Shown: positions 29,641-40,531, counted from the first letter of the stretch. The stretch: 64,000 nucleotides of DNA from Streptococcaceae bacterium (GCA_902363395.1 CABIZZ010000004.1:1-64000), one strand, 5' to 3'. Notes: a model not told the origin generated them from the sequence alone. Made by a program: numbers and translations.

Positions 29641-31094
29641 TCTTCTTCACCTCCCAAGGCTTTCTGACGCATTTGATCGATGAGGTCCATCTTATCTTGC
29701 CATACATCCTTGGCCAAGTCCACTGGGTAATGTTGTGGATTGAGGACACGTTTGTATTCGTCCCAGAGCTTGTCGAATTCCTTCCGAGCATAGGCTTGGA
29801 TATCCATCAAGGTTGGCAATTCGTAGACTAGTTTCCCATCTTTGAAAATATCGACCAAGAGAGGGATGGCATCGAAATCGCGAACCGTCTTCTTGATATA
29901 GGTATAGGTCGGATGGAACATCTTGATTTCTGTCAGTTCATTGACATCTACTCCATCGTAGGTGATGTAATCCCCTTCCGATTTGCCTTTTTCCCGACTG
30001 GTAATCCGCCAAACTTGCTTCTTCCCTGGGGTTGAAACTTTTTCAGCATTGTTAGACAGTTTGATGGTATTTCGCATTTGACCATTTTCGTCTTCGATAG
30101 CAACAATCTTATAGACTGCTCCGAGGGCTGGTTGGTCATAGGCTGTGATCAACTTGGTTCCGACACCCCAGACATCAATCTTAGCCTTTTGCATCTTCAA
30201 GTTGAGGATGGTGTTCTCATCCAAATCATTTGAAGCATAGATCTTCGCTTCTGTGAAACCAGCTTCATCCAACTGCTGGCGAACCTTTTTCGAGATGTAG
30301 GCAATATCTCCAGAGTCAATCCGCACTCCTAGGAAGTTGATACGATCGCCCATCTCACGCGCCACCTGAATCGCAGCTGGAACTCCGATGCGTAACGTAT
30401 CATATGTATCCACTAGGAAGACACAGTTGCGATGGGTCTCAGCATAGGCCTTGAAGGCTTTATAATCATCACCATAGACCTGCACCAAGGCATGGGCATG
30501 GGTCCCAAGAACAGGGATGTCAAAGAGTTTTCCTGCACGTACGTTACTGGTCCCGCTAGCACCTCCAATAACGGCTGCACGGGTTCCCCAAATAGCCGCA
30601 TCCATTTCTTGTGCTCTACGAGTTCCGAACTCCATCAAAGGTTCGTCTTCGATTACAGCCTTGATCCGAGCGGCTTTTGTGGCAATCAAGGTTTGGAAAT
30701 TGACAATATTGAGGAGGGCCGTTTCGACCAATTGACACTGGGCTAGCGGTCCTTCTACTTGAACAATCGGCTCATTGGCAAAGACTAGGTCCCCTTCTTT
30801 GGCAGAACGAACAGTCAATTCCATTTTGAAATTTTTCAAGTAATCCAGGAAGGCTCCTTCGTAGCCCAAGGATTCTAAGTAGGCAATATCCGACTCTGAA
30901 AAACGTAGATTCTTCAAATAGTTGACAATGCGCTCAAGACCTGCAAAGACGGCATAGCCATTTTTAAAGGGTTGCTGGCGGAAATAGGCTTCGAAGACCG
31001 CCTTTTTATTGTGGATGCCTTGCTCAAAGTAAACCTGCATCATATTGATTTGGTACAAATCAGTATGGAGAGTTAAACTATCATCTGGGTACAT
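29637..31094 (-). CDS. pncB: Nicotinate phosphoribosyltransferase
   Basis: A 485-residue enzyme that makes nicotinate mononucleotide from nicotinic acid and PRPP, the first step of NAD salvage. Recognisable blocks: the N-terminal [38 protein letters not shown] near 157, and the [17 protein letters not shown] region near 275. Coupled to nadE. An extended -10 promoter lies at 31177-31185 and GAGGGATC precedes the ATG. Confidence 0.96.
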   Translation of the reverse strand: MYPDDSLTLHTDLYQINMMQVYFEQGIHNKKAVFEAYFRQQPFKNGYAVFAGLERIVNYLKNLRFSESDIAYLESLGYEGAFLDYLKNFKMELTVRSAKEGDLVFANEPIVQVEGPLAQCQLVETALLNIVNFQTLIATKAARIKAVIEDEPLMEFGTRRAQEMDAAIWGTRAAVIGGASGTSNVRAGKLFDIPVLGTHAHALVQVYGDDYKAFKAYAETHRNCVFLVDTYDTLRIGVPAAIQVAREMGDRINFLGVRIDSGDIAYISKKVRQQLDEAGFTEAKIYASNDLDENTILNLKMQKAKIDVWGVGTKLITAYDQPALGAVYKIVAIEDENGQMRNTIKLSNNAEKVSTPGKKQVWRITSREKGKSEGDYITYDGVDVNELTEIKMFHPTYTYIKKTVRDFDAIPLLVDIFKDGKLVYELPTLMDIQAYARKEFDKLWDEYKRVLNPQHYPVDLAKDVWQDKMDLIDQMRQKALGGEEE

Positions 31095-31176
31095 ATTTGA
31101 TCCCTCTTCTTTTTTCTTACGTCATGGCACCAGTCACGCTCTGTTAACTGGCACAGTCCAAAATAATATTAAACAC

Positions 31177-31185
31177 ATTATAGCA
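31177..31185 (-). promoter_or_regulatory. pncB-nadE promoter (extended -10)
   Basis: TGCTATAAT on the minus strand, about 83 nt upstream of the pncB ATG. No good -35 is seen. Confidence 0.6.
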
Positions 31186-31240
31186 CATTTTAAGCAGGAC
31201 CACATGACTTTAATCCGGGCTAATCCCCATTTTTTATCGT

Positions 31241-31288
31241 AAAAAAGAAGGGATGTTCGCCTCTTTCCATCAGACGAACATCCCTTTC
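31241..31288 (-). terminator. Terminator of trxB
   Basis: Strong hairpin on the minus strand, AAAGGGATGTTCG / CGAACATCCCTT, followed by CTTTTTT. Confidence 0.85.
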
Positions 31289-31295
31289 TTCTCTC

Positions 31296-32210
31296 TTATT
31301 CTTCGTGTTCAGTAATATATTTATAAGCTTCTTGACCGGCGACAGCGCCATCCCCAACAGCTGTAGTGACCTGACGAAGATCTTTTTGGCGGACATCTCC
31401 AACCGCAAAGACACCCGGCACGGAGGTCTTCATATGATCATCAGTAATCACCCAACCTTGGTCGTCTAGAATACCGAGGTCTTTGGCAAAGTCACTGACA
31501 GGATCCAAGCCCACATAGATAAAGACACCACCAGCTGCTTGCTCGCGAACCTCACCTGTTTGAACATCTTTTAAGACGAGACTGGTCACACGGTTGTCCC
31601 CTTTGATCTCTTCGACCACTGTATTCCAAGCAAAGTGAATCTTTTCATTGGCAAAAGCTCGGTCTTGAAGAACCTTTTGGGCACGTAGGGCATCTCGTCG
31701 ATGAACAATGGTAACAGACTTAGCAAACTGAGTCAGGAAGATTGCCTCTTCAACCGCAGAATCTCCTCCACCAACAACCATGAGGTCTTCATCCCGGAAG
31801 AAGGCACCATCACAGACAGCGCAATAAGAAACCCCACGACTATTTAATTCTTCTTCACCCGGAACTCCCAACAAGCGATGGTTAGAACCAGTCGCGATAA
31901 TAACGGTCTTGGCTTGCAAGAGGCCATCATCTGTCGTAATTTCCTTGTAGCTTCCTTGATCCACAATGTTTTCGGCTCTGCCAAACAAGTGTTCCACACC
32001 AAGGGCTTCTAGTGGCTCGAACATTTTTTCAGCCAATTCAGGTCCACTGATATTGGCATAGCCTGGATAATTCTCGATATCGGACGTATTGTTCATCTGT
32101 CCGCCAGGAATTCCAGCTTCTAACAAGGCAACCTTTAGATTGCTACGGGCTGCATACAGGGCTGCAGTCATACCCGCAGGTCCTGCACCGATAATCAGTG
32201 TATCATACAT
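31296..32210 (-). CDS. trxB: Thioredoxin reductase
   Basis: A 304-residue low-molecular-weight flavoprotein that passes electrons from NADPH to thioredoxin. FAD-binding GAGPAGM at residues 8-14, redox-active CAVC (C130 and C133), NADPH-binding GGGDSAVEEA, and C-terminal FAD motif GVFAVGDVR. AAAGGAG precedes the ATG. Lies 58 bp after the small membrane protein gene, probably one transcript. Confidence 0.97.
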   Translation of the reverse strand: MYDTLIIGAGPAGMTAALYAARSNLKVALLEAGIPGGQMNNTSDIENYPGYANISGPELAEKMFEPLEALGVEHLFGRAENIVDQGSYKEITTDDGLLQAKTVIIATGSNHRLLGVPGEEELNSRGVSYCAVCDGAFFRDEDLMVVGGGDSAVEEAIFLTQFAKSVTIVHRRDALRAQKVLQDRAFANEKIHFAWNTVVEEIKGDNRVTSLVLKDVQTGEVREQAAGGVFIYVGLDPVSDFAKDLGILDDQGWVITDDHMKTSVPGVFAVGDVRQKDLRQVTTAVGDGAVAGQEAYKYITEHEE

Positions 32211-32268
32211 AAGCTTCTCCTTTTGTTGTAACTATCTTGATTCTAACTCCAATTGAACCATTTTGCAA

Positions 32269-32496
32269 TTATCTTGCTCGAAGAATAAACAGAACTCCAA
32301 TGACTGCAAAGGTGAGGACTGGAATTGTCATAATATCAATTAATAAAATATCATAGAGGTGTAATTGGCGTTCCTTAGCTGTTTTATCTGTCTTACGAGC
32401 CGCTCGCAAGCCTATCCAAATAGCTGAAGCAACCAACACCCCAATTGAAGTGATGATTAGGCTCTCGATATAGAGAGATAGCAATTGCTTTAACAT
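32269..32496 (-). CDS. Small membrane protein of DUF4059 type
   Basis: A 75-residue protein with two predicted transmembrane helices (about 5-29 and 50-73) joined by a basic loop (RAARKTDKTAKERQ). Resembles the streptococcal DUF4059 family of unknown function, which I recall sitting next to trxB and an amino-acid ABC transporter in pneumococcus too. AAGGAG precedes the ATG. The pairing hints at a membrane or redox role for TrxB, but nothing in the sequence proves it. Confidence 0.8.
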   Translation of the reverse strand: MLKQLLSLYIESLIITSIGVLVASAIWIGLRAARKTDKTAKERQLHLYDILLIDIMTIPVLTFAVIGVLFILRAR

Positions 32497-32639
32497 AAGA
32501 TCTCCTTAGTATCCAAGATTGGAATGAGGGGATGAGATGCCGATTCATTTCGTTCACTATTAAGTCAACTTGAAACTTCTATCTATGCGGAAAAAAGAAC
32601 TACATATAATCCTCTTCTCCTGAGGCACCTACTCAAAGA

Positions 32640-32678
32640 AAAATCCGAGTCTGAAACATCGCGTTCCAGACTCGAGCT
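32640..32678 (-). terminator. Terminator of the amino-acid ABC transporter genes
   Basis: Hairpin CGAGTCTG(G)AAC / GTT(T)CAGACTCG on the minus strand followed by ATTTTTC. The stretch 32497-32639 between it and the small membrane gene should hold that gene's promoter; no convincing one was seen. Confidence 0.75.
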
Positions 32679-32691
32679 CTTATATATTATA

Positions 32692-33435
32692 TCAAACAAA
32701 TGTTCGTTTGTAACTAGCAAAGAATTCTTTTGTCCGCTCTTCTTTAGGAGCTTTCATAATCTCTTCGGGTGTCCCAGATTCAATAATTTTCCCCTTGTCG
32801 AGGAACAAGACCTTGTCTGCCACCTGGGAAACAAAGCTCATATCATGGCTAACCAGAATCATGGTTTGACCTGCCTGAGCTGCTGCTGCGATGGCTTTTT
32901 CTACCTCTCCGACCAATTCCGGATCGAGGGCTGAAGTTGGCTCATCCAATAAAAGGACTTCCGGCTTCATGGCTAGGGCACGCGCCAAGGCTACCCGTTG
33001 CTTCTGCCCTCCTGACAAATGACGAGGGTAATGGGTTTCGCGGTCCGACAGACCGACTTTTGCGAGTTCTTCTTTGGCAATCTTGGTCGCTTCCTTGTCG
33101 GATAAGCCTTTGACGACGATCAGTCCTTCCTTGACGTTGTCCAAGGCTGTCTTGCGACTGAAAAGATTAAACTGTTGAAAGACCATAGCTAGCTTTCTTC
33201 GAAGGGTCAGGATCTCGTCCTTACTGATGGTTTCAAAGTCTACCTTTTCCCCATTGATCTCAATACTGCCACTATCTGGTGCTTCCAGATAGTTCAAGCT
33301 TCTCAAGAAGGTTGATTTCCCAGCTCCAGAAGAACCAATCAAGGCAACGACTTCTCCTTTTTGAACCTCCAAATCGAGATGGTCTAGGACCACTTGACCG
33401 GAAAAAGATTTTGATAATTGTGAAATCCGAATCAT
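32692..33435 (-). CDS. Polar amino-acid ABC transporter, ATP-binding protein
   Basis: A 247-residue ABC ATPase of the polar amino-acid uptake type. Walker A GSSGAGKST near 33-41, Q-loop in VFQQFNLF, signature LSGGQKQRVA, Walker B LLLDEPTSALDP and the H-loop SHD are all intact. Overlaps the permease gene by 4 bp. The exact substrate (cystine, glutamine, others) cannot be told from the ATPase. Confidence 0.94.
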   Translation of the reverse strand: MIRISQLSKSFSGQVVLDHLDLEVQKGEVVALIGSSGAGKSTFLRSLNYLEAPDSGSIEINGEKVDFETISKDEILTLRRKLAMVFQQFNLFSRKTALDNVKEGLIVVKGLSDKEATKIAKEELAKVGLSDRETHYPRHLSGGQKQRVALARALAMKPEVLLLDEPTSALDPELVGEVEKAIAAAAQAGQTMILVSHDMSFVSQVADKVLFLDKGKIIESGTPEEIMKAPKEERTKEFFASYKRTFV

Positions 33436-34238
33436 GCTGCTCGTTCCTCCTCTTGCAAGGTTTGGGTAACAACTTTTGGATCTTTGATAGAGAGTACCTG
33501 TTCGATCCAGCGACCCAATTGTTCAATCAAAATATTAATGGCCCAGTAGATCAATGAAACAGAGATAAAGCGCTCAAAGTAGCGACTGTCATTCCCCGAC
33601 ATAATCTTGGCTTGGGCAAAGATTTCCAAAACACCTGCATAAAAGGCCAGAGAAGTCCCCTTGGTCAAACCAATCAAAGAGTTGATCAAGGTCGGAGTTG
33701 CAACCACTGCTGCATTTGGAATAATAATCCGACGATAAACTTGGGCGTTGGTCATGCCGAGACTCTTCGCTGCTTCGATTTCACCCGCATCAACAGACAA
33801 AATCGCAGCCCGAATGGTCTCACTGGCATAGGCTGCCTCATTGAAGGCAAAGGCCACAATGACAAATAAATGGGCTGGTACATCGTTGATATTAAAGGCT
33901 GTCCCATATTGTTGGTTAATGGCCTTCAATAGGAGCGGGATTCCATAGTAGGTCAGCATCAACTGCACCAAAATCGGTGTCCCTCTTAAAAAACTCACAA
34001 ACAAGGCTTGGATAGGGTAAAGGATTTTTACCCGATTGATTTTGACAATGGCAAACAATAGGGCTAGCAATAAACCAAAAAAGGCTCCTGCCAAGGTTAA
34101 CAAAATCGTATTTGGAAGCTCTTTTAAAATTCCTGGAATTGCTTCAAAAACGACGCGTAGGTTAAAGATTTCTCCTTCTGGTATCCATTTTAAAAACTCT
34201 TCGTACCAGCCGGATGCCAGATAAGTAGTTGTAAACAT
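33432..34238 (-). CDS. Polar amino-acid ABC transporter, permease
   Basis: A 268-residue inner-membrane permease of the His/Glu/Gln/Arg family with about five transmembrane segments and the EAA coupling loop (EIEAAKSLGMTNAQVYRRIIIPNA) near 160. First gene of a two-gene unit. No extracellular binding-protein domain is fused and no binding-protein gene lies beside it, so it must use a lipoprotein encoded elsewhere. Confidence 0.93.
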   Translation of the reverse strand: MFTTTYLASGWYEEFLKWIPEGEIFNLRVVFEAIPGILKELPNTILLTLAGAFFGLLLALLFAIVKINRVKILYPIQALFVSFLRGTPILVQLMLTYYGIPLLLKAINQQYGTAFNINDVPAHLFVIVAFAFNEAAYASETIRAAILSVDAGEIEAAKSLGMTNAQVYRRIIIPNAAVVATPTLINSLIGLTKGTSLAFYAGVLEIFAQAKIMSGNDSRYFERFISVSLIYWAINILIEQLGRWIEQVLSIKDPKVVTQTLQEEERAA

Positions 34239-34270
34239 CTTCGTTACTTCCTCCCTCGATAATGAATCAT

Positions 34271-34279
34271 TCTATCATA
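34271..34279 (-). promoter_or_regulatory. Probable promoter of the ABC transporter genes
   Basis: Extended -10 TGATAGAAT on the minus strand about 35 nt upstream of the permease ATG; the -35 is poor. The rest of 34239-34462 holds the helicase terminator and nothing else recognised. Confidence 0.5.
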
Positions 34280-34372
34280 TTTACAGTTAAAATGCTGAGT
34301 TTTGCTATTGATTGTTCGTAAATCATACTTCAGGTCTGATGTGATAACAAGCAAGTATCTCCCCTAAGAGCA

Positions 34373-34401
34373 AAAAAATAGACTATCTATAGATAGTCTA
34401 T
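34373..34401 (-). terminator. Terminator of the DEAD-box helicase gene
   Basis: Perfect stem ATAGACTATCT / AGATAGTCTAT followed on the minus strand by seven T residues. Confidence 0.88.
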
Positions 34402-34462
34402 CACAAAATAAATCAGCGACCAAATAGTTAATTTTTATGGAAATCTTTAAATTTCTTTATCA

Positions 34463-35806
34463 CTAAAAGGTTTGGCGTTTTGCCTTTCTTTCTGCCCGAC
34501 CACGAGCACGATTCTCAGCTCGCTTGGCTTTGCGACGTTTCTCGTCCACGGCCCATTTGATTTTTTTCTTGTAGCCTGGTTTGATTTTTTTCTTTTTCTT
34601 CTTGACCAAGCCGATCATCTCAATGTCAAGTTTTTCTTGGCGTTTTTCACGATTAGCCCGGCGATCCCGGTCATAGGTATCTTCGATAGCTCCAGCCTTC
34701 AAGACCTTAGGGACAAACTGAATCCCCAATTTTTCAAGCTCCCGAATGTCTGAGTCATCACTCGGTTGATAGAGGGTGATGGCTGTACCAGGAAGACCAT
34801 TCCGACCAGTCCGGCCAACACGGTGAACAAAGAAGGATAAGTCTTGTGGAATAGCATCGTTGATGACATGACTGACCCCTTCAATATCAATCCCACGCGC
34901 TGCCAAGTCCGTTGCCACAATATATTCAAAATCCAGGTTTTTGACTTGGTTCATGATTCGCTTGCGCTCCCGTGGAGGAACCCCCCCATGGATTTTAGCG
35001 ACCTTGAGTCCCTTCTCTAACAGAAAAGCATGCAAATCGTCCGCTCTGTCCTTGGTATTAACAAATATCATTGCCAGATAAGGTTGAAGAGCCTGCGTCA
35101 ATTGATAGACCTGCTCATTCTTATCGCGCCCTTTTGTCGATACCAACCAGTTATCAATAGTGTCCGAGATCACCGTTTTGGTTTTGATCTGCTCCATGAC
35201 AGGGTTAGACAAATATTTCTTCAAGAAGGGTTGTAACTTTTGCGGAATCGTAGCGGAGAAGACCAAAAACTGAAGCTTCTTGGGAAGACTGGATGCAATC
35301 TTGTCTACCGTCGTCAAAAAGCCCATATCGAGAGTCATATCCGCCTCATCAACCACAAAAGTGTGAGCCTTATGAATAGCCAAGTCTCCAGAAGCGACCA
35401 AATCATAGATCCGTCCAGGTGTCCCAATGACAATATGGGGTTGGGCTACTTGGAGCTTATCGATTTGACGAGCCTTATCAGTTCCTCCAACGTAGTTGGC
35501 AATCCGAATTTCTTTTTCACAGTGGCTAGCAATCTGACGAGCCGCTTGGTAAATCTGTGTGGCCAATTCCCGACTAGGCGCTGTGATGACCACTTCGACA
35601 TTACTACTATCCTCATTTAAGGTTTGAAAAATTGGTAAGAGGAAAGTATGGGTCTTCCCTGATCCTGTTTTAGATTCACCGACCAGATCACGGCCTGCTA
35701 AAACAATCGGGATCAGCTTTTCTTGAACTTCTGTTGCTTCGATAAAATTAATCTCTTTTAAGGCCTCTTGAATATAGTCCTTAAACTTAAAATCTGTAAA
35801 TTTCAT
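34463..35806 (-). CDS. cshB: DEAD-box RNA helicase, CshB-like
   Basis: A 447-residue ATP-dependent RNA helicase likely involved in cold adaptation, ribosome assembly or mRNA turnover. Motifs in order: I SKTGSGKT (near 46), Ia APSRELA, Ib TPGRI, II DEAD, III SAT, and VI HRVGRTGR (near 325). The C-terminal tail from about 385 is very basic (KKKKKKIKPGYKKKIKW) and probably binds RNA. CshB is preferred over CshA because of its length and short basic tail, but this is a family-level guess. Confidence 0.88.
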   Translation of the reverse strand: MKFTDFKFKDYIQEALKEINFIEATEVQEKLIPIVLAGRDLVGESKTGSGKTHTFLLPIFQTLNEDSSNVEVVITAPSRELATQIYQAARQIASHCEKEIRIANYVGGTDKARQIDKLQVAQPHIVIGTPGRIYDLVASGDLAIHKAHTFVVDEADMTLDMGFLTTVDKIASSLPKKLQFLVFSATIPQKLQPFLKKYLSNPVMEQIKTKTVISDTIDNWLVSTKGRDKNEQVYQLTQALQPYLAMIFVNTKDRADDLHAFLLEKGLKVAKIHGGVPPRERKRIMNQVKNLDFEYIVATDLAARGIDIEGVSHVINDAIPQDLSFFVHRVGRTGRNGLPGTAITLYQPSDDSDIRELEKLGIQFVPKVLKAGAIEDTYDRDRRANREKRQEKLDIEMIGLVKKKKKKIKPGYKKKIKWAVDEKRRKAKRAENRARGRAERKAKRQTF

Positions 35807-35887
35807 TCTCTTATCCTTTCGTCATCTCTACTATTATATCAGAAAACTCCTCTTCCCGCTCTTCTTTTGGACAGCAATTCCTCCCCA

Positions 35888-35922
35888 GCCAAAAAGGCTG
35901 AGATAGCAATCCCAACCTTTTA
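35888..35922 (-). terminator. Probable terminator of the rsmH-mraY operon
   Basis: Imperfect hairpin AAGGTTGGGA / TCTCAGCCTT on the minus strand followed by a T-run. Confidence 0.65.
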
Positions 35923-35933
35923 TGATTCATGGC

Positions 35934-36935
35934 TTATGAATTGATCAGATAGTAGATCAAGAGGGTCAAGGCGCTCATTCCTGCACCGACACTCCAGAGA
36001 AAGGCATCGACCTTCCACTCAGACCATTTAGGACCATTACCTGACAGACCACCTAACTCTAAATGGTGATGGAAAGGCGTCATGCGGAAGATTCGGCGTC
36101 CTTCCCCTGTCCGTTTCTTGGTCCATTTGAAATAGGACACTTGGAGCATGACAGAGCTAGTCTCAAAGACGTAGACAATCCCAATCAAGAGCAAGGTCCA
36201 CTCTACGTGGAGAGCCATGGATAGAGTCGCAAGCATCCCACCTAGGGCTAGGCTTCCAACATCTCCCATGAAAATCTTGGCCGGCTTGTGGTTGTAGACG
36301 AAGAAACCTAATAGAGCTCCAATCATACTGATGGTCACAAAAAGGATATCGATTCGTCTTTGCCAAATAGCTATAATGGAATAAGCGATCAAGCTGATGG
36401 TTACCGAAATACTTGCCAAGCCATCAATCCCGTCCGTTAAGTTGACTGCATTTGAAAAACCAACCAACCAGAACAAGGCAAAGATAATATAGAAATGTCC
36501 CAAATAGACATCCCAACCAAAGACATTGAGAAGACTACCAGCTCCATGGCGTTCAGAGAAGAGATAGAAAATGATCCCTCCCAACAATTGCAAGGCTAAT
36601 TTTTGCTTGGGATTTAACCCTTCATTGATCTTACGAAAGACCTTCAAGAAGTCATCCAAGAAACCGACGATTCCATACAAGACCAAAATAAAGAGGATCA
36701 ATTGAACAGGTCGCGTAAAGTTCCCAGTTAGGAAGCTAAAGACAAGGGTGACAAAGACTGAAGTGATCAAGAAGACCACTCCCCCCATAGTTGGAGTGCC
36801 TGCTTTGGCTTTGTGTTGCTTCACATCTTCGTGCATTTGTTGCCCCGAAATATGGGCCCGTTGATAGAAACGGATAAAGGCAGGAATGCCAATAACCGTT
36901 AGAATAAATGATACTACTAGGGTAGCAAGTAACAT
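35934..36935 (-). CDS. mraY: Phospho-N-acetylmuramoyl-pentapeptide transferase
   Basis: Integral membrane enzyme of 333 residues that makes lipid I from UDP-MurNAc-pentapeptide and undecaprenyl phosphate. About ten transmembrane helices; conserved [12 protein letters not shown] near 45, the DD region in GFLDDFLK near 95, [10 protein letters not shown] near 168, and MTPFHHHLE near 297. Last gene of rsmH-ftsL-pbp2x-mraY, one base after pbp2x. Confidence 0.97.
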   Translation of the reverse strand: MLLATLVVSFILTVIGIPAFIRFYQRAHISGQQMHEDVKQHKAKAGTPTMGGVVFLITSVFVTLVFSFLTGNFTRPVQLILFILVLYGIVGFLDDFLKVFRKINEGLNPKQKLALQLLGGIIFYLFSERHGAGSLLNVFGWDVYLGHFYIIFALFWLVGFSNAVNLTDGIDGLASISVTISLIAYSIIAIWQRRIDILFVTISMIGALLGFFVYNHKPAKIFMGDVGSLALGGMLATLSMALHVEWTLLLIGIVYVFETSSVMLQVSYFKWTKKRTGEGRRIFRMTPFHHHLELGGLSGNGPKWSEWKVDAFLWSVGAGMSALTLLIYYLINS

Positions 36936-36936
36936 A

Positions 36937-39222
36937 TCAATCTCCTAATGTAATTGTTATTTTCTTCGTCTTCTTTAAAGCAGTTTCTACTTTGACGTTT
37001 TGTTTGCTCACACGAGAACCTTCCCCTTTATAGGTGATCTCAATGCCCGTCCATTCCGCAAATTTATCAACATTTTCCTTGGTCCATCCATACATATCCG
37101 GAACTGAATCCAAGTCATCTGTTAATAATAACACTTGCTCATTTGCTTTTAATTTCGTTCCTGCTGATACAGACATCTTTTTAATATTCTTTCCAGTTCC
37201 TAGGACGACAGGCTGGATCAGATTGCGACGCAGTTCATCTGCGAAGCCACCTGGGCTGATGGTCTGCTTCAAGTTCAATTCTTTCGACAAGGATTCTGCC
37301 GACGGCATCTTATAGGTGTCCTCTTTCGTGACTCCATCCAAGGCTTTGGTTTCCGTTACTAGATTCAACTCATCCTTCAAGGCAACCGCATCTTCCAAGA
37401 CTGGATTGACCAGTTCTTGCCAGCTCTTTGGACTAAAGCTGACTTCAGGCTGTTGAACTGTCACATACATAATAAAATCTGGGTCTTCAGCAGGTGTCAT
37501 GACAACAATCGAGTTGATATTATCATTTTCGCCTTCCAGGTAGCCATTAGCTGTCGCAATTTGGGCTGTCCCTGATTTAACAGCAACATTTTGTCCAGCT
37601 ACTTGGATAATGGGACCATCCGATGAATAGAGGGTACCAAATTGAGGATCAGTCCCTACCGTAATCATGTAATTTCGGGTATGTTGGGCAGCCGAAGCGG
37701 ATACTGGATTGCCGACAATCTCTCTTTGTGATTTACGAGCAGTTTCATGCTTGCCGTCGTAGATCGCACTGATAAATTTAGGCTCCAACATTTCCCCATC
37801 ATTTGCAATGGCAGAAAATGCACGCAACATCTGCGTTTGGGTCACCGAAATCCCTTGACCGAAGGAAGACATGGCTTGAGTGACATAGTTATCACCTGGT
37901 AGACCTCCAAAACTTTCGTCTCCCATTCCAAAACGTGTAGGAAGTCCGAACTTAAAGAGTGTGAGGTAATTCATCCAGACATTATTGCCCATCTTCTGTT
38001 CAAGCTTGGTCATCCCAATGTTACTTGAATAGGCAAAACCTTGGGCAATATTCATATAGCGACCTTCTGACAAGCCCATATTGATTTCCCAGTCTTTGAT
38101 GGTCGCATCCTTCACTTGTAATTCGTTATTAAAATAAACCTCATTATAGGCTGGGAAAGTCCCATGATCAATCGCCGCAGCCAAGGTCATGACCTTCATA
38201 GTCGAACCTGGTTCGTATTGATCCTGGTAAAGAATCGTGTTCCAGGTTCTCAGATTCTTAATATCCAAGCCTTCTTTGGTATCTGCATTATAGGTTGGAC
38301 GTTGTGTCGTTGCAAGGATTTCCCCCGTTTTGGCACTGACCAGGGTCGCACTGACATATTTACCTTTCACCTTTTCTTGGAAAACATCCATACGCGTTTC
38401 GAGATAGGTTTGAAGTTCCGCAGAAAGGGTTGTGTATACATCCTTCCCATCTTCTGTCTTCACGGCAACCTTGTCTGATCCCGGCACAATATTTCCGTTA
38501 CGATCCTTTTCATAGGTCACGACGCCATCCTGACCACCTAGGATGCGATCCAAGGATTTTTCTATTCCCGTTGTTCCCTGCAGGGTTTTATTGCCTTCTT
38601 TATCTTCTATCAATTGAGCTTGACCGATAAATTGAGAGGCAAAGGTCCCATTTTTATAACTCCGGTTTGGACTCGTCGTAAAATCAACACCTTTAATATT
38701 GGCAGCTTCTAGTTCACTCCGGATAGCATCCATATTGCTATAGCTGATATCGTTCCCCGCTGCACCAAAAGAAACCTGGTTGAGCTTCTTCTGAGACAGT
38801 TGTTGGACGACATAGTCTTTTTCCATGCCCAAATAACGATTAAAAACGTCCGCTACTTGGTTGTATTGACTTTCTTCAACGTATAAAACTTCACCTTTTG
38901 CAGATTTATAGGTTTTGTCGATAATCGCATAAACATTATAAGTCGTCGCATCCTCAGCAATAACAGCTCCATTTCGGTCATAAATTGTTCCTCGTTTGGC
39001 TGGAACAATCTCTGTTTTCTGATGGACTTGATGGGATAACTCAGATAAATTTTTTCCGAATTTGCTATCTGTGCCTATAATAACTGCAAAATTAATGAGA
39101 AAGATGAAGAAAACAAGAATGGAAAGCAAACTTAAATTCTTAGCTACTTGCCGACGATTTTGGTCTGGAAGTTTCCTTTTTTTAAGGGAATAACGAATGA
39201 TTTTCTTCTTTAATTTACTCAT
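36937..39222 (-). CDS. pbp2x: Penicillin-binding protein 2X (septal transpeptidase)
   Basis: Class B PBP of 761 residues, the FtsI homologue of septal wall synthesis. Transmembrane helix about 30-50, N-terminal pedestal domain, and transpeptidase motifs STMK (S340), SSN (399-401) and KSG (549-551). Two C-terminal PASTA domains follow (about 635-760). All active-site motifs are intact. Overlaps ftsL by 8 bp. Whether the transpeptidase is mosaic cannot be told without an alignment. Confidence 0.97.
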   Translation of the reverse strand: MSKLKKKIIRYSLKKRKLPDQNRRQVAKNLSLLSILVFFIFLINFAVIIGTDSKFGKNLSELSHQVHQKTEIVPAKRGTIYDRNGAVIAEDATTYNVYAIIDKTYKSAKGEVLYVEESQYNQVADVFNRYLGMEKDYVVQQLSQKKLNQVSFGAAGNDISYSNMDAIRSELEAANIKGVDFTTSPNRSYKNGTFASQFIGQAQLIEDKEGNKTLQGTTGIEKSLDRILGGQDGVVTYEKDRNGNIVPGSDKVAVKTEDGKDVYTTLSAELQTYLETRMDVFQEKVKGKYVSATLVSAKTGEILATTQRPTYNADTKEGLDIKNLRTWNTILYQDQYEPGSTMKVMTLAAAIDHGTFPAYNEVYFNNELQVKDATIKDWEINMGLSEGRYMNIAQGFAYSSNIGMTKLEQKMGNNVWMNYLTLFKFGLPTRFGMGDESFGGLPGDNYVTQAMSSFGQGISVTQTQMLRAFSAIANDGEMLEPKFISAIYDGKHETARKSQREIVGNPVSASAAQHTRNYMITVGTDPQFGTLYSSDGPIIQVAGQNVAVKSGTAQIATANGYLEGENDNINSIVVMTPAEDPDFIMYVTVQQPEVSFSPKSWQELVNPVLEDAVALKDELNLVTETKALDGVTKEDTYKMPSAESLSKELNLKQTISPGGFADELRRNLIQPVVLGTGKNIKKMSVSAGTKLKANEQVLLLTDDLDSVPDMYGWTKENVDKFAEWTGIEITYKGEGSRVSKQNVKVETALKKTKKITITLGD

Positions 39223-39550
39223 CGCTACTTGAACTCACCACTTTTCGATTTTCTTTTTGGAGGGTCATCCCCTGAGAACTAGCTAACTTAGACAAGCGTT
39301 CATATCGAGTCAACTCATTGACTTCTTGCCGGATATCTTCTAGTTCAGTCTCTTTTGTTTTTAGTTCCGTATTGAGGTTTGTCAAATCGCTTTGTACTTG
39401 TAGAATCCGCGTCTGCATAAAAATAATACTGACAGCGAGAATAATCCCTGTTAGGACTATCGAGCCATAAAAAGCTTTTTCTACTCTAGTAAAGCGACGA
39501 ATACGATCTTGCAACTGACTGCCACGAGATCGTAATGGTTGATCTGCCAT
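39215..39550 (-). CDS. ftsL: Cell division protein FtsL
   Basis: A 111-residue bitopic division protein: basic N-terminus, one transmembrane helix (about 29-48), and an extracellular coiled coil ([21 protein letters not shown]) that pairs with DivIC/FtsB. Position between rsmH and pbp2x, with an 8-bp overlap into pbp2x, supports the call more than sequence does, since FtsL is poorly conserved. Confidence 0.93.
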   Translation of the reverse strand: MADQPLRSRGSQLQDRIRRFTRVEKAFYGSIVLTGIILAVSIIFMQTRILQVQSDLTNLNTELKTKETELEDIRQEVNELTRYERLSKLASSQGMTLQKENRKVVSSSSDE

Positions 39551-39562
39551 GTTTATTTCCTC

Positions 39563-40513
39563 TTACTTATGAATTTTTCGAGCAACCCGCAATTTTGCAG
39601 AATGAGCTCGGTTGTTCTTCTCTAACTCTTCTTGGCTTGGAAGAATCGGCTTTCGAGAGACTAATTCCATTTTTGGTTTTAAGTCCTCTGGGATGAAAGG
39701 CAAGCCCTTCGGTACTTCTACTGTAGAAGCTTCTTTAAACAATTGCTTGGTCAAACGATCTTCCAAGGAATGAAAGGTAATGACTGAGATACGACCACCA
39801 ACTGCTAATAAATCTATGGCCTGCTGGATTGATTCATCCGCCGCTCCCAATTCATCGTTGACTTCAATTCGAATCGCCTGAAAAATTTGTTTGGCTGGAT
39901 GCCCCTTTTTCTTTAGTTCCTTGGCTGGTTTCGCCGATTTGATGATTTCAGCCAATTCTGTCGTCGTTTCAATCGGTTTTACCGCACGCACTTGTTCGAT
40001 CTTTCTAGCAATTTGTTTGGAAAACTTATCTTCCCCATACTTGAAAAAGATTCGGACTAGATCGTGGTAATCATAGTTGTTGACCACGTCATAAGCCGTC
40101 AAAGAGGCTTCTTGATTCATCCGCATGTCCAAGGGAGCATCTTTTTTATAAGAAAAACCGCGAGACCGCTCATCTAACTGGGGACTAGAAACTCCTAAAT
40201 CATAACAGATTCCATCGATCTCATTGACTCCCAATTCTTGGAGACGTGCTTGAAGATTCCGGAAATTGTCTTTGATGAAGGTTACCATGCCCTTTTCAAC
40301 ATAAGGAGCTAATCGTTTCTTCGCATTATCAATCGCATGCTGATCCTGGTCAAAAGCATATAAATGCCCTTTTTCACTTAATTGACTTAATAAATATTCG
40401 CTATGGCCGGCTCCACCTAAAGTGGCATCCACATAGATTCCATCTGGCTTTACATCCAGCATATCAATCGTTTCATGGAGCAAGACCGTTACATGATGAA
40501 ATTCTTTACTCAT
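39563..40513 (-). CDS. rsmH: 16S rRNA (cytosine-1402-N4)-methyltransferase
   Basis: A 316-residue enzyme (formerly MraW) that methylates C1402 in the 30S P site. SAM-binding [10 protein letters not shown] near 29, [12 protein letters not shown] near 103, and a C-terminal [10 protein letters not shown] motif near 243. First gene of the division operon. The ATG lies only 9 nt past an extended -10 box, so its mRNA leader may be just two or three nucleotides. Confidence 0.96.
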   Translation of the reverse strand: MSKEFHHVTVLLHETIDMLDVKPDGIYVDATLGGAGHSEYLLSQLSEKGHLYAFDQDQHAIDNAKKRLAPYVEKGMVTFIKDNFRNLQARLQELGVNEIDGICYDLGVSSPQLDERSRGFSYKKDAPLDMRMNQEASLTAYDVVNNYDYHDLVRIFFKYGEDKFSKQIARKIEQVRAVKPIETTTELAEIIKSAKPAKELKKKGHPAKQIFQAIRIEVNDELGAADESIQQAIDLLAVGGRISVITFHSLEDRLTKQLFKEASTVEVPKGLPFIPEDLKPKMELVSRKPILPSQEELEKNNRAHSAKLRVARKIHK

Positions 40514-40522
40514 ATCCTATCT

Positions 40523-40531
40523 ATTTTACCA
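40523..40531 (-). promoter_or_regulatory. Promoter of rsmH-ftsL-pbp2x-mraY (extended -10)
   Basis: TGGTAAAAT on the minus strand, ending 9 nt before the rsmH ATG. The gap AGATAGGAT contains a weak AGGA. Confidence 0.6.

Noticed and set aside
34463..40513. Horizontally acquired pbp2x block
   Set aside because: Motifs are intact and nothing in the sequence alone shows mosaicism; this would need alignment to relatives.
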